The position numbers were made by a program, and so were the translations under genes. Under the pieces are notes generated by a model. The model made no database searches. It was given only the letters and a program-made list of their open reading frames with translations, and was not told where the DNA came from. A stretch of DNA of 53,103 nucleotides. Source: Scatosoma sp045576335. GTDB lineage: Bacteria; Bacillota; Clostridia; Christensenellales; Borkfalkiaceae. The stretch covers positions 1-53,103 of the forward strand of contig JAZNGH010000023.1 in NCBI GenBank assembly GCA_045576335.1, written 5' to 3'. This document shows, in pieces, positions 24,311-31,104 of this stretch (position 1 is the stretch's first letter; the number at the start of each line of letters is the position of its first letter).

Positions 24311-24520
24311 TTAAAAAGCAAGCGTTTTTCTCTCCTCCTTTGCAAGCACCGTTCCCGTCCCGATTACAAAGGTCAAAGAGCAAAACAGCTCGTTTACCAC
24401 CTCTTCCCGCGTTTTCGTGCGTAACGACAGCGCAAGCGCGCGGTTGATTTCCTCGTTTTTCGCCTGAAACCGTCTTTCCTCCAAACCCTCTACAAACACG
24501 TCGAATTTCGTTTCTTTCAT
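24311..24520 (-). CDS. Small hypothetical protein divergent from the WYL regulator
   Basis: A 69-residue hydrophilic, mostly helical protein (MKETKFDVFVEGLEERRFQAKN...) with a more hydrophobic centre (LFCSLTFVIGTGTVLA). I do not recognise the family. The open frame extends to 24562, but GGCGGA before the ATG at 24520 and the family-like MKETKFDV start favour the shorter product. It is divergent from the WYL regulator and shares with it a palindromic site (24571-24585), which suggests control by that regulator. Confidence 0.6.
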   Translation of the reverse strand: MKETKFDVFVEGLEERRFQAKNEEINRALALSLRTKTREEVVNELFCSLTFVIGTGTVLAKEERKTLAF

Positions 24521-24569
24521 AATTTTTTCCGCCTTTTTTATTTTACAACCATAATATAGCACAGAAAAC

Positions 24570-24598
24570 TTGACAATTTCTGTCAGGTTTGTTAAAAT
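24570..24598 (+). promoter_or_regulatory. Promoter of the WYL regulator gene with embedded palindrome
   Basis: TTGACA (24570-24575), 17-base spacer, TAAAAT (24593-24598). The palindrome TGACA-N5-TGTCA (24571-24585) covers this -35 and, on the minus strand, forms TTGTCA, a possible -35 for the divergent small gene. I infer a shared autoregulatory operator. Confidence 0.6.
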
Positions 24599-24624
24599 AT
24601 TTATAAAAAAGAGGAAAATTTTTT

Positions 24625-25551
24625 ATGAAATTTACGATTTTAGTGGAAATGCTGTTTGACCTTTTGGCAAAACGCAAGGTGACGGCGACTTATTTTTCGG
24701 AAAAGTTCGATTTATCGGTACGGACGGTATACCGTTATATCGACGAGCTGTCCGTATGCGTTCCCCTATACGTCAAGCGCGGCAGGGACGGCGGGATTTG
24801 TATTTCCGACAATTACAAGCTCCCCAAAGGCTTTATGACCAAAGAGGAATACGAAGCCGCAATCGAGGCGCTCGGCGCGATGTATTCCCAGCTCCCCGAA
24901 GAACGGTTTATGCAAGCCAAGCGCAAACTTTCGGCGCAAGTGAAATCGGAGCAGCGCGACCTCGCGCTGTCAGGCGATATCGGCGCAATCCTCGTAGACG
25001 GCGGCACTTGGGGAGATTCCGTGCTTTTTTCGGAAAAGCTGCGGCTGTTTGAGGAGTGCATTAAGGAGCGAATCGTCGTGCAAATCGAATACCACGCGCG
25101 AAGCGGTGAAAAAACGACGCGAAAAATCGAGCCGCACGTGCTCGTATTCAAGCAAAACGTATGGTATTTATACGCCTTTTGCTATAAACAGCGTGCGTTT
25201 CGTCTATTCCGCTTGGGGCGCGTTCGTTCTTGCGTAAAGACGGAGGAAATATTCGTCAAACGCCCTTTCACGCGCGAGGATATCCCCTTGAATTTCTGGA
25301 CGGACGACGCGGAAAGCGTGGACGTACGGCTCGCCGTCAGCGAAGCCGCGTTCGTGGAAGCGCAAGACTGGCTTGGCGGGGAAAACTTGAAACAGCTAAA
25401 CGGGCAATGGTACGCCGAAATGACCTTGCCCAACGACGAAACGCTGGTGCGGAAAATCTTAGGTCTAGGCGCGGGCGTACGCGTGCTCGCTCCCGAAGAG
25501 TTACGCGCTCGCGTTGCCAAAACCGCCAAGGAAATCCTCCTGCAATATTAA
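24625..25551 (+). CDS. WYL-domain transcriptional regulator (YafY type)
   Basis: A 308-residue regulator with an N-terminal helix-turn-helix (about 1-60; VTATYFSEKFDLSVRTVYRYIDEL as the HTH), then RGRDGGICISDNYKLP, a WYL domain (about 130-205; KIEPHVLVFKQNVWYLYAFCYKQRAFRLFRLGRV) and a WCX-like C-terminal extension. WYL domains sense ligands such as nucleic acids or small molecules; the target here is unknown. An AAAGAGGAAAA ribosome-binding site precedes the ATG. It probably represses itself and the divergent 69-residue gene through the shared palindrome. Confidence 0.92.
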   Translation: MKFTILVEMLFDLLAKRKVTATYFSEKFDLSVRTVYRYIDELSVCVPLYVKRGRDGGICISDNYKLPKGFMTKEEYEAAIEALGAMYSQLPEERFMQAKRKLSAQVKSEQRDLALSGDIGAILVDGGTWGDSVLFSEKLRLFEECIKERIVVQIEYHARSGEKTTRKIEPHVLVFKQNVWYLYAFCYKQRAFRLFRLGRVRSCVKTEEIFVKRPFTREDIPLNFWTDDAESVDVRLAVSEAAFVEAQDWLGGENLKQLNGQWYAEMTLPNDETLVRKILGLGAGVRVLAPEELRARVAKTAKEILLQY

Positions 25552-25556
25552 ATGGA

Positions 25557-25580
25557 TGCCCGCAATCGCGGGCATATTTT
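25557..25580 (+). terminator. Terminator of the WYL regulator gene
   Basis: TGCCCGC (25557-25563) paired with GCGGGCA (25568-25574), then TATTTTATT. Its 3' part overlaps the -35 of the candidate murG promoter. Confidence 0.7.
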
Positions 25581-25600
25581 ATTGCACCCGCGCCTATAAT
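25572..25600 (+). promoter_or_regulatory. Candidate sigma-E promoter of the murG-yunB pair
   Basis: GCATATT (25572-25578) is a perfect sigma-E -35, followed by a 14-base spacer and CCTATAAT (25593-25600), six of eight positions of the -10. The embedded TATAAT lacks a sigma-A -35. Confidence 0.4.
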
Positions 25601-25616
25601 ATATACGGGGTGCATT

Positions 25617-26669
25617 ATGAAAAAAATTCTTTTTACAGGCGGCGGAAGCGCGGGGCATACCGTACCGAATATCGCACTTATCGAGGAGTTGCTTTCCGAG
25701 GGCGTAACGGACGTTTGTTATATGGGTACGGACGGCATTGAAAAAGGGATTGTTGCCGAATGGCAAATCCCCTATTATACCTTGCAATGTCCAAAGCTCG
25801 TACGCGGCGGCGGCTTTGCGGGCTTTAAGCAGAACCTGAAAATCCCCGCGGCGTTTTTCAGAGCCGTAAAGGAAGCCAAAAAGGGCTTACAGACCTTTCG
25901 CCCCGACGCGGTTTTTTCCAAGGGTGGCTTCGTCGCCTTGCCCGTCGTGGTTGCGGCAAGGAAATTGAAAATCCCCTGCTACGCCCACGAAAGCGATTTT
26001 TCGGCGGGGCTTGCCAACAGGCTTTCCGCGCCCTTTTGCAAGGCGGTTTTCACCTCGTTCCCCGAAACGGCAAAAAAATTCCGTCGCGGCGTGCACAGCG
26101 GCGCGCCGATAAAACGCTCCGTGCTTTCCGCCACGCGCGCCGAAGCCCGACGGCGCTTGAATATCGGCTTCAACGAAAAAGTCGTGCTCGTATTCGGCGG
26201 CGGCAGCGGGAGCGCGGCAATCAACGAGGCCTTGCGGAAGCGTTTGAAAACGCTGACGGAAAAGTATTTTATATTGCATATTTGCGGCAAGGGAAACACG
26301 GTAAAAAGCAATTTCAAAAACTACCGTCAAGAAGAGTTCGTTTCAGACATGGGTAGCGCGTATGCCTGTGCCGACCTTGTGGTTTCCCGCGCGGGCGCGG
26401 GTACGGTTTTCGAGCTTCTCGCACTCAAAAAACCCGCATTGCTTATCCCCTTGGAGGGGCAAACGCGAGGCGACCAAAAGGAAAACGCCGAGTATTTCCG
26501 CAAAAAAGGCTTGTGCAGGGTACTGCCGCAAAAGGAACTTTTTAGGATAGAAGAAGCGATTGATAAAACGATTGCGGACGAAATTTTGCGCGAACGCTTA
26601 AACGGCTCTGCCTTTCACGCGGGTAACGAGAAAATTTTACAAACGCTCAAACGGGCAAGCCGCGTATGA
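25617..26669 (+). CDS. murG: MurG-type UDP-GlcNAc:lipid I N-acetylglucosaminyltransferase
   Basis: A 350-residue GT28 glycosyltransferase that turns lipid I into lipid II at the inner face of the membrane. It has the N-terminal loop MKKILFTGGGSAGHTVPN, the VFSKGGFVALPVV block, the HESDFSAGLANR loop (HE-N-PG-NR in standard MurG), and the C-terminal donor-site segments SRAGAGTVFELLALKKPALLIPL and QTRGDQKENA. Upstream in-frame sequence to 25230 belongs to another gene's complement; the ATG at 25617 gives the family start. Its stop overlaps the yunB start (ATGA), and a sigma-E-like promoter precedes it. It may therefore be a sporulation-specific MurG paralogue rather than the division-cluster enzyme. 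Confidence 0.88.
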   Translation: MKKILFTGGGSAGHTVPNIALIEELLSEGVTDVCYMGTDGIEKGIVAEWQIPYYTLQCPKLVRGGGFAGFKQNLKIPAAFFRAVKEAKKGLQTFRPDAVFSKGGFVALPVVVAARKLKIPCYAHESDFSAGLANRLSAPFCKAVFTSFPETAKKFRRGVHSGAPIKRSVLSATRAEARRRLNIGFNEKVVLVFGGGSGSAAINEALRKRLKTLTEKYFILHICGKGNTVKSNFKNYRQEEFVSDMGSAYACADLVVSRAGAGTVFELLALKKPALLIPLEGQTRGDQKENAEYFRKKGLCRVLPQKELFRIEEAIDKTIADEILRERLNGSAFHAGNEKILQTLKRASRV

Positions 26670-27370
26670 ATAAGTTTGCCGAATACGATTTGCCCCGCTA
26701 CTCCGTAAAAGGTAAAAAGAAAAAACGCCGTATGCGGCGAAAGCTTATTGTCATTTTATTTATCGTAGTGGTAGTGTCCATTTGTTTGTTTTTATATTTT
26801 CAACGCAACGTGACGCGTGTGCTCATTTCCATCAGCGAAGCCACTATGCGCGCCAGCACGACCGTCGCCGTCAACGACGCGGTGTATTATACGCTCTCCG
26901 ACGAAATGCGTTACGAGGACCTCGTGACCGTCACCCGCGACGACGCGGGCAAAATCGTGGGCGTTGCGGCAAACCCCTTAAAAATCAACAAAATCGCCCG
27001 CGACACCGCTTCCATATCGCAATCCAACCTCAAAAATTTGAGCTTGAACGGAATACCTGTGCCGCTCGGCGCGTTGACGGGTATCGAAGCGTTCGCGGGT
27101 TTAGGACCGAGCATACAGTTCCGTATTATCCCCGTCAGCAGCGTTTCCTGTGATTTCTCCTCCACCTTTGAAAGCGTGGGTATTAACCAAACCAAGCACT
27201 CCATTTACTTAAACGTGGTCGCAGATATCAGTATCGTTATGCCCTCGCGCACGGAAAATTTTGCGGTGATTACGGAAATCCTCGTAGGCGAGTCGGTTAT
27301 CGTCGGCGAGATTCCCGACGCGTACCTGCAATCGGATATTTTCGGCAACAAACCCAACCTCTCCGCATAA
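26666..27370 (+). CDS. yunB: Sporulation protein YunB
   Basis: A 234-residue bitopic membrane protein: a basic N-terminus, one membrane segment (about 27-45, LIVILFIVVVVSICLFLYF), and an outer domain with YunB motifs (MRYEDLVTVTRDDAGKIVG; IPVPLGALTG; GINQTKHSIYLNV; VGEIPDAYL). In Bacillus yunB is under sigma-E control and is needed for efficient spore formation; its molecular role is unknown. It overlaps murG by four bases, so the two are translationally coupled. Confidence 0.92.
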   Translation: MNKFAEYDLPRYSVKGKKKKRRMRRKLIVILFIVVVVSICLFLYFQRNVTRVLISISEATMRASTTVAVNDAVYYTLSDEMRYEDLVTVTRDDAGKIVGVAANPLKINKIARDTASISQSNLKNLSLNGIPVPLGALTGIEAFAGLGPSIQFRIIPVSSVSCDFSSTFESVGINQTKHSIYLNVVADISIVMPSRTENFAVITEILVGESVIVGEIPDAYLQSDIFGNKPNLSA

Positions 27371-27386
27371 ATTTTTCAAAAAACTA

Positions 27387-27415
27387 TTGCCATTTTGCAA
27401 AAAATACAGTATAAT
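27387..27415 (+). promoter_or_regulatory. Promoter of the nucleoside hydrolase gene
   Basis: TTGCCA (27387-27392), 17-base spacer, TATAAT (27410-27415). Confidence 0.7.
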
Positions 27416-27434
27416 GTTTATGAGAGGTTTGCTT

Positions 27435-28370
27435 ATGAACAGAAAAAAGTATAAATTGATTATTGATACCGACCCTGGCGTAGACGACAGCGTGTGCCTC
27501 ATCTACGCGCTCACGGACGAGAACGTGGACGTACTGCTCCTCACCACCGTCGTGGGGAATATCCCCATTGCAACCGCTACGCGGAACACCTTACACCTTT
27601 TGGATATTTTGCAAAAGGATATCCCCGTAGCCGAAGGGCAAGCGACCGCTATGCACCGCGTCAGCGCGACCGCGGAATTTATCCACCAAAAAGAGGGCTT
27701 GGGCGGGTATATCCCTCCCGCGACGGTTCAGCGTAAAATTATTAAACAAGACGCCGTAGAGGCTATGTACGAGGTACTTAAAAACGGGAACGGGGATATT
27801 ATCCCTATGGTTCTCGGCCCGCATACGAATATCGGCGTGCTTTTCCAAAAACACCCCGATATCATTGAAAAAATCCCCCAAATCGTGTTTATGGGCGGCT
27901 CGCCCTACGGTATGGAGGGATATCCCGACCATATTTCCTTTAACATCTCCTGTGACCCCGAAGCTTTCCAAATCGTTTTGGACAGCAAAATCCCCTTGCT
28001 GATGCTTCCCTCGGACGTAGGCAGAAGAAAGGCGCACCTTGGCGAGGACTACGTAAACGGTTTGGCAACGGTGAACGATATCGGGAAACTGATGTACGAT
28101 ATGTACGGACAGTACTGGGAGCCGGGCTACCCCGACAAACGCGTAGCTACCAACGACGTATGCGCGCTGTTCGCGCTCGTGTATCCCGAGTTTTTCAAGA
28201 CGAAAAAATGCAAGGTCACCGTCGATTTACACGAAAAACCGGGTATGACGCTCGTGGAATTTTGCGACGACGGCAACGTGGAGCTGGTGACGGAGGTTGA
28301 CCGCGAGGGCTTTATCAAGCTCCTCGACGAAAACCTCAAAAAACTCGATTATATTAAAATGAATGCTTAA
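27435..28370 (+). CDS. Inosine-uridine preferring nucleoside hydrolase family protein
   Basis: A 311-residue hydrolase that cleaves the N-glycosidic bond of nucleosides for salvage. The calcium-binding motif DTDPGVDDSV lies at about 10-19, the conserved VLGPHTNIG and IVFMGGSPYG segments follow, with FNISCDPEAFQIVL and the C-terminal NDVCALFALVYPEFF. The frame opens at 27387, inside the promoter; the ATG at 27435 has AGAGG seven bases upstream. Substrate range cannot be told from sequence. It is monocistronic and ends in a strong hairpin. Confidence 0.92.
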   Translation: MNRKKYKLIIDTDPGVDDSVCLIYALTDENVDVLLLTTVVGNIPIATATRNTLHLLDILQKDIPVAEGQATAMHRVSATAEFIHQKEGLGGYIPPATVQRKIIKQDAVEAMYEVLKNGNGDIIPMVLGPHTNIGVLFQKHPDIIEKIPQIVFMGGSPYGMEGYPDHISFNISCDPEAFQIVLDSKIPLLMLPSDVGRRKAHLGEDYVNGLATVNDIGKLMYDMYGQYWEPGYPDKRVATNDVCALFALVYPEFFKTKKCKVTVDLHEKPGMTLVEFCDDGNVELVTEVDREGFIKLLDENLKKLDYIKMNA

Positions 28371-28747
28371 TCAATAGCCCCGCGTGAAAACGCGGGGCTA
28401 TTTATGTACAATCCAACCCAAATTGAGCGGTCACGCTCGTCCGTTCCGTATAAAGCCTTTTGCAGCTCGCACTCGCTTTTGTAGGCGTTTCGCAACACGT
28501 GCAACAACGCTTCCCTATCCACGCCGCGCACCTTTTTCAAATAATACGCGATTTCCAAATCCAACCCGTCCAACGCTCTCGCCGTTTCTGCCAAGGCTTC
28601 CGTTTTTTCGCGCAACTTTTCCGCCTGCTTTTCCCCTGATTTTGCTATCAGCCTCTCCGCTTCAATAAAATATTCCGCCAGCTTCGGACAAGCCCTAAAC
28701 GCCTCCGTCCAGCCCCGCTCCCGCAACTCCATATCCCGTTTTTTCAT
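28367..28747 (-). CDS. Hypothetical helical protein divergent from an XRE regulator
   Basis: A 126-residue, strongly charged, almost wholly helical protein (AEYFIEAERLIAKSGEKQAEKLREKTEALAE...) ending ERDRSIWVGLYINSPAFSRG. I do not recognise the family; a small regulatory or phage-derived helical protein is possible. AAGGAG lies eight bases before the ATG. It has its own promoter with a palindrome between the -35 and -10, and is divergent from the XRE gene at 28831. Its last codons lie within a terminator hairpin, so the C-terminus may be a recent extension. Confidence 0.65.
   Translation of the reverse strand: MKKRDMELRERGWTEAFRACPKLAEYFIEAERLIAKSGEKQAEKLREKTEALAETARALDGLDLEIAYYLKKVRGVDREALLHVLRNAYKSECELQKALYGTDERDRSIWVGLYINSPAFSRGAID
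28374..28401. terminator. Bidirectional terminator that also encodes the tail of the facing gene
   Basis: ATAGCCCCGCGT paired with ACGCGGGGCTAT, GAAA loop, T-rich beyond. It terminates the nucleoside hydrolase transcript. On the minus strand it encodes the last 11 or so residues of the convergent gene. Confidence 0.75.
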
Positions 28748-28767
28748 ACTCGTATCTCCTTACCGCT

Positions 28768-28796
28768 ATTATACGACACATATCGTGTCAAGTCAA
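28768..28796 (-). promoter_or_regulatory. Promoter of the helical protein gene, with operator in the spacer
   Basis: On the minus strand TTGACT (28791-28796), 17-base spacer, TATAAT (28768-28773). The palindrome GACAC-N5-GTGTC at 28775-28789 fills the spacer. Confidence 0.65.
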
Positions 28797-28804
28797 GTAT
28801 TATT

Positions 28805-28819
28805 GACACGTTTTGTGTT
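28805..28819. promoter_or_regulatory. Second operator-like palindrome before the XRE gene
   Basis: GACAC-GTTTT-GTGTT, one mismatch to the palindrome at 28775-28789 and 30 bp from it centre to centre, which is about three helical turns. I infer a pair of binding sites for the adjacent XRE repressor. Confidence 0.5.
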
Positions 28820-28830
28820 AAAATAATGAT

Positions 28831-29034
28831 ATGGATATCTTTTCACAACGCTTAAAAGAGGTGCGTCGCTCGCACGCGTTATCACAGCAAAAAGTAGCGG
28901 AAATGATAGGCATTACGCGTTCCGCATACTCAAACTACGAGCAAGGCTTACGCGAGCCGGATATACTGACCTTAAAAAAGATTTGTCAGCAACTGGAAAT
29001 TTCCGCCGATTATTTGCTTGGACTTGAAAACTGA
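28831..29034 (+). CDS. XRE/Cro-CI family helix-turn-helix regulator
   Basis: A 67-residue DNA-binding protein that is essentially one HTH_3 domain: RLKEVRRSHALSQQKVAEMIGITRSAYSNYEQGLREPDILTL with recognition helix around TRSAYSNYEQG, ending in SADYLLGLEN. It lacks a sensor or dimerisation domain, like small Cro-type repressors. No Shine-Dalgarno sequence is obvious. It is divergent from the helical-protein gene, with two similar palindromes in the 83-base gap, so it probably controls both genes. Confidence 0.93.
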   Translation: MDIFSQRLKEVRRSHALSQQKVAEMIGITRSAYSNYEQGLREPDILTLKKICQQLEISADYLLGLEN

Positions 29035-29041
29035 TTATTCC

Positions 29042-29070
29042 CCGACGGCAAACGCCGTCGGTTTAATTTT
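29042..29070 (+). terminator. Terminator of the XRE gene
   Basis: CCGACGGC paired with GCCGTCGG, AAAC loop, then TTTAATTTTT. It also borders the end of spoVAE. Confidence 0.75.
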
Positions 29071-29446
29071 TCTTGGATTTGGACTTAAAGAGCATAGCCA
29101 TCAAAAAGGAGAATATGACGGCGGCGGAAATACCCGCGCTTGCCGCCGTGAGCGCGCCCGTAAACGCGCCGAAAAGCCCTTTTTGCGCGCCCTTAATCGC
29201 GCCGTTTGCGAGCAGATAACCAAAGCCCGAAATAGGCACGGTCGCCCCCGCGCCCGCGAAATCGACGAGGTATTGATACAAGCCCAAGCCCTGCAATACT
29301 ACGCCGATGAGCATAAACATAACGAGAATTTTACCCGCCGTAAGGTCGGTGAAATTGATAACCACTTGCGCTATCATACAAATCAGCCCGCCGACGGCAA
29401 ACGCTTTCAAAAATCCCCAAAAAATTTCTAAATACGGTGCAAACAT
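29063..29446 (-). CDS. spoVAE: Stage V sporulation protein AE
   Basis: A 127-residue membrane protein with about four hydrophobic segments and the SpoVAC/AE family motif GAGATVPISGFGYLLANGAIKGA (about 65-87). SpoVA proteins form the inner spore-membrane channel that loads dipicolinic acid during sporulation and releases it in germination. AAGGAG precedes the ATG. Third gene of spoVAC-spoVAD-spoVAE; about ten bases follow spoVAD. Confidence 0.94.
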   Translation of the reverse strand: MFAPYLEIFWGFLKAFAVGGLICMIAQVVINFTDLTAGKILVMFMLIGVVLQGLGLYQYLVDFAGAGATVPISGFGYLLANGAIKGAQKGLFGAFTGALTAASAGISAAVIFSFLMAMLFKSKSKKN

Positions 29447-29455
29447 ATTCTCTCC

Positions 29456-30448
29456 TTAATTCACGTTTTCTATTGCCACAGCGTGACAAATACACGGTAT
29501 ACTTTCCCCCTGCCCACTCGATACGGTGGATAAAAGCGCGCCCGTAGCCGCAAGCAAAACGCGGTTTAATTTACGCTTTTTCAATTTATCGAAAATATAC
29601 GAATTGAACACGACCGCACTACAACCCGCGCCGCTGCCGCCTTGAAACTCGTCCTCTACGACGTTGTACACGATTTCGCCGCAATCGACGTGATTTTTTT
29701 GTATATCCACGCCCTTTTCCCAAGTCAAATCCTTCAAAATACGGCTTCCCAACGCGCCCAAATCGCCCGTTATTATAAGGTCGTAATAATCGGCCTTTCG
29801 CCCCGTATCCCGCAAATGATTGAGAATGGTGTCCGCCGCGGCAGGTGCCATTGCCGCGCCCATATTGTTCACGTCCGTAATCCCGAAATCCACGACTTTA
29901 CCGAGCGTCGCGCTCGTAATCGCGATACTGCTACCCTCGTTTGCAAGCAACGCACCGCCCGCGCCCGTAACCGTCCATTGCGATTGCGGTGGGCGGGTAT
30001 TGCCCAGCTCCAAGGGATAACGGTACTGTCTTTCCGCGCTGGAAAAATGGCTTCCCGTCGCCGCCACGATTTTTTTCGCGTAGCCCGCGTTGATAAACGC
30101 CGCGGCGATTGCGTAGCTTTCGGCGAGCGTCGAACACGCGCCGTACACGCCCAAAAAGGGAAAATCGAAATCCCGCGCGGCAAAGCTCGCGGAAATGATT
30201 TGATTGAGCAAATCGCCCGAAATCAGCATATCGATATCCTTTTCCTCCACGCCCGCGTTCGCGATCGCTTGATTGATGGCGTAGGTGAGCATTTTGCACT
30301 CCGCCTTTTCGTAAGTCGTTTCGCCAAAGGTGTCGTCCGACAAGGTTTTATCGACGAAGTTTCCCACTACGCCCTCACATTCCTTCGGCCCTGCAATCGT
30401 GCCCGTAGCAACGATTCTCGGTTTATTTTCAAAATAAATCGTCTGCAT
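29456..30448 (-). CDS. spoVAD: Stage V sporulation protein AD
   Basis: A 330-residue soluble protein with a thiolase-like fold that binds dipicolinic acid in the SpoVA system. Typical stretches are ATGTIAGPKECEG near the N-terminus, GVYGACSTLAESYAIAA (about 108-124), and ATGSHFSSAERQYRYPLELG (about 139-158). It ends in GALLSTVSSGQGESIPCICHAVAIE. GAGGA precedes the ATG. It lies between spoVAC and spoVAE, with about nine-base gaps. Confidence 0.96.
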   Translation of the reverse strand: MQTIYFENKPRIVATGTIAGPKECEGVVGNFVDKTLSDDTFGETTYEKAECKMLTYAINQAIANAGVEEKDIDMLISGDLLNQIISASFAARDFDFPFLGVYGACSTLAESYAIAAAFINAGYAKKIVAATGSHFSSAERQYRYPLELGNTRPPQSQWTVTGAGGALLANEGSSIAITSATLGKVVDFGITDVNNMGAAMAPAAADTILNHLRDTGRKADYYDLIITGDLGALGSRILKDLTWEKGVDIQKNHVDCGEIVYNVVEDEFQGGSGAGCSAVVFNSYIFDKLKKRKLNRVLLAATGALLSTVSSGQGESIPCICHAVAIENVN

Positions 30449-30457
30449 TCAAATTCC

Positions 30458-30910
30458 TCACAAAAACAGATATATAAGCCCTACGAGCGTACCCGCAAGC
30501 ACGCCGAATACGATAATCGGTCCTGCAACGATAAACATTTTCGCCGCCATACCGTATACCATACCCTCCGTCTTAAACTCGATTGCGGGCGAAGCCACGC
30601 TGTTGGCAAAGCCCGTAATGGGCACGATAGAGCCCGCGCCCGCGTTTTTACCGATTCTATCGTACACACCAAGCCCCGTCAACAGCGTACCCAAAAAGAT
30701 AAGCACAATACTCGTCGTACCCGCAAGCTCGTCGCCGAAAAGTCCAAACGCGCCCTCTAAAATATAGCGTATGAATTGCCCTATACAGCAAATCAAGCCG
30801 CCCACCATAAACGCACGAAAACAGTTTTTGAAATGGTCCGTGGGTGGATCGAACGAATTTACGTACGCGATATAGTTCTTGTTGTAATTATCTCTGTTTT
30901 TTCCCGTCAT
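30458..30910 (-). CDS. spoVAC: Stage V sporulation protein AC
   Basis: A 150-residue membrane protein of the SpoVAC family, thought to form the mechanosensitive dipicolinate channel. It has a hydrophilic N-terminus (about 1-30), then about four membrane segments with FMVGGLICCIGQFIRY, GTLLTGLGVYDRIG and GAGSIVPITGFANSVASPAIE. The ribosome-binding site AGGTG is close to the ATG and lies in a 38-codon leader ORF whose stop overlaps this start (ATGA). First conserved gene of the spoVA operon; spoVAA, AB, AF and the extra Bacillus members are absent here. Confidence 0.95.
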   Translation of the reverse strand: MTGKNRDNYNKNYIAYVNSFDPPTDHFKNCFRAFMVGGLICCIGQFIRYILEGAFGLFGDELAGTTSIVLIFLGTLLTGLGVYDRIGKNAGAGSIVPITGFANSVASPAIEFKTEGMVYGMAAKMFIVAGPIIVFGVLAGTLVGLIYLFL

Positions 30911-31023
30911 CTCACACCTGCCCCCTCGTTTTTATTCTTTTGCTCGGCTTTCGCGCCCCGAAAACAGCTTTCCCGCTCGTCGCGCGTCCTACCCTCTTTT
31001 TCATATATTTTAATCTTATCCAT
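30907..31023 (-). CDS. Possible leader ORF of the spoVA operon, 38 residues
   Basis: A small frame whose stop overlaps the spoVAC start in an ATGA. The product (MDKIKIYEKEGRTRDERESC... ending NEGAGVR) is very hydrophilic and unrecognised. The ATG lies five bases after a sigma-G-like -10, so it would be translated from a leaderless mRNA and pass ribosomes to spoVAC. Chance is a real alternative given its size. Confidence 0.3.
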   Translation of the reverse strand: MDKIKIYEKEGRTRDERESCFRGAKAEQKNKNEGAGVR

Positions 31024-31028
31024 ACCTA

Positions 31029-31058
31029 TAATTTGTCAAAAGCAAAGCAAATTTATAC
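31029..31058 (-). promoter_or_regulatory. Candidate sigma-G promoter of the spoVA operon
   Basis: On the minus strand GTATA (31054-31058), 18-base spacer, CAAATTA (31029-31035). Eleven of twelve defined positions match GNATR-N18-CATNNTA. Bacillus spoVA is sigma-G dependent. Confidence 0.5.
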
Positions 31059-31090
31059 AAAAAAAGCACTCGACTTTCCGTCGAGTGCTC
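31057..31090 (-). terminator. Terminator of the recR operon
   Basis: GCACTCGAC paired with GTCGAGTGC, loop GGAAA, then seven T on the minus strand. Confidence 0.85.
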
Positions 31091-31104
31091 GCTATTTGTT
31101 CTGA

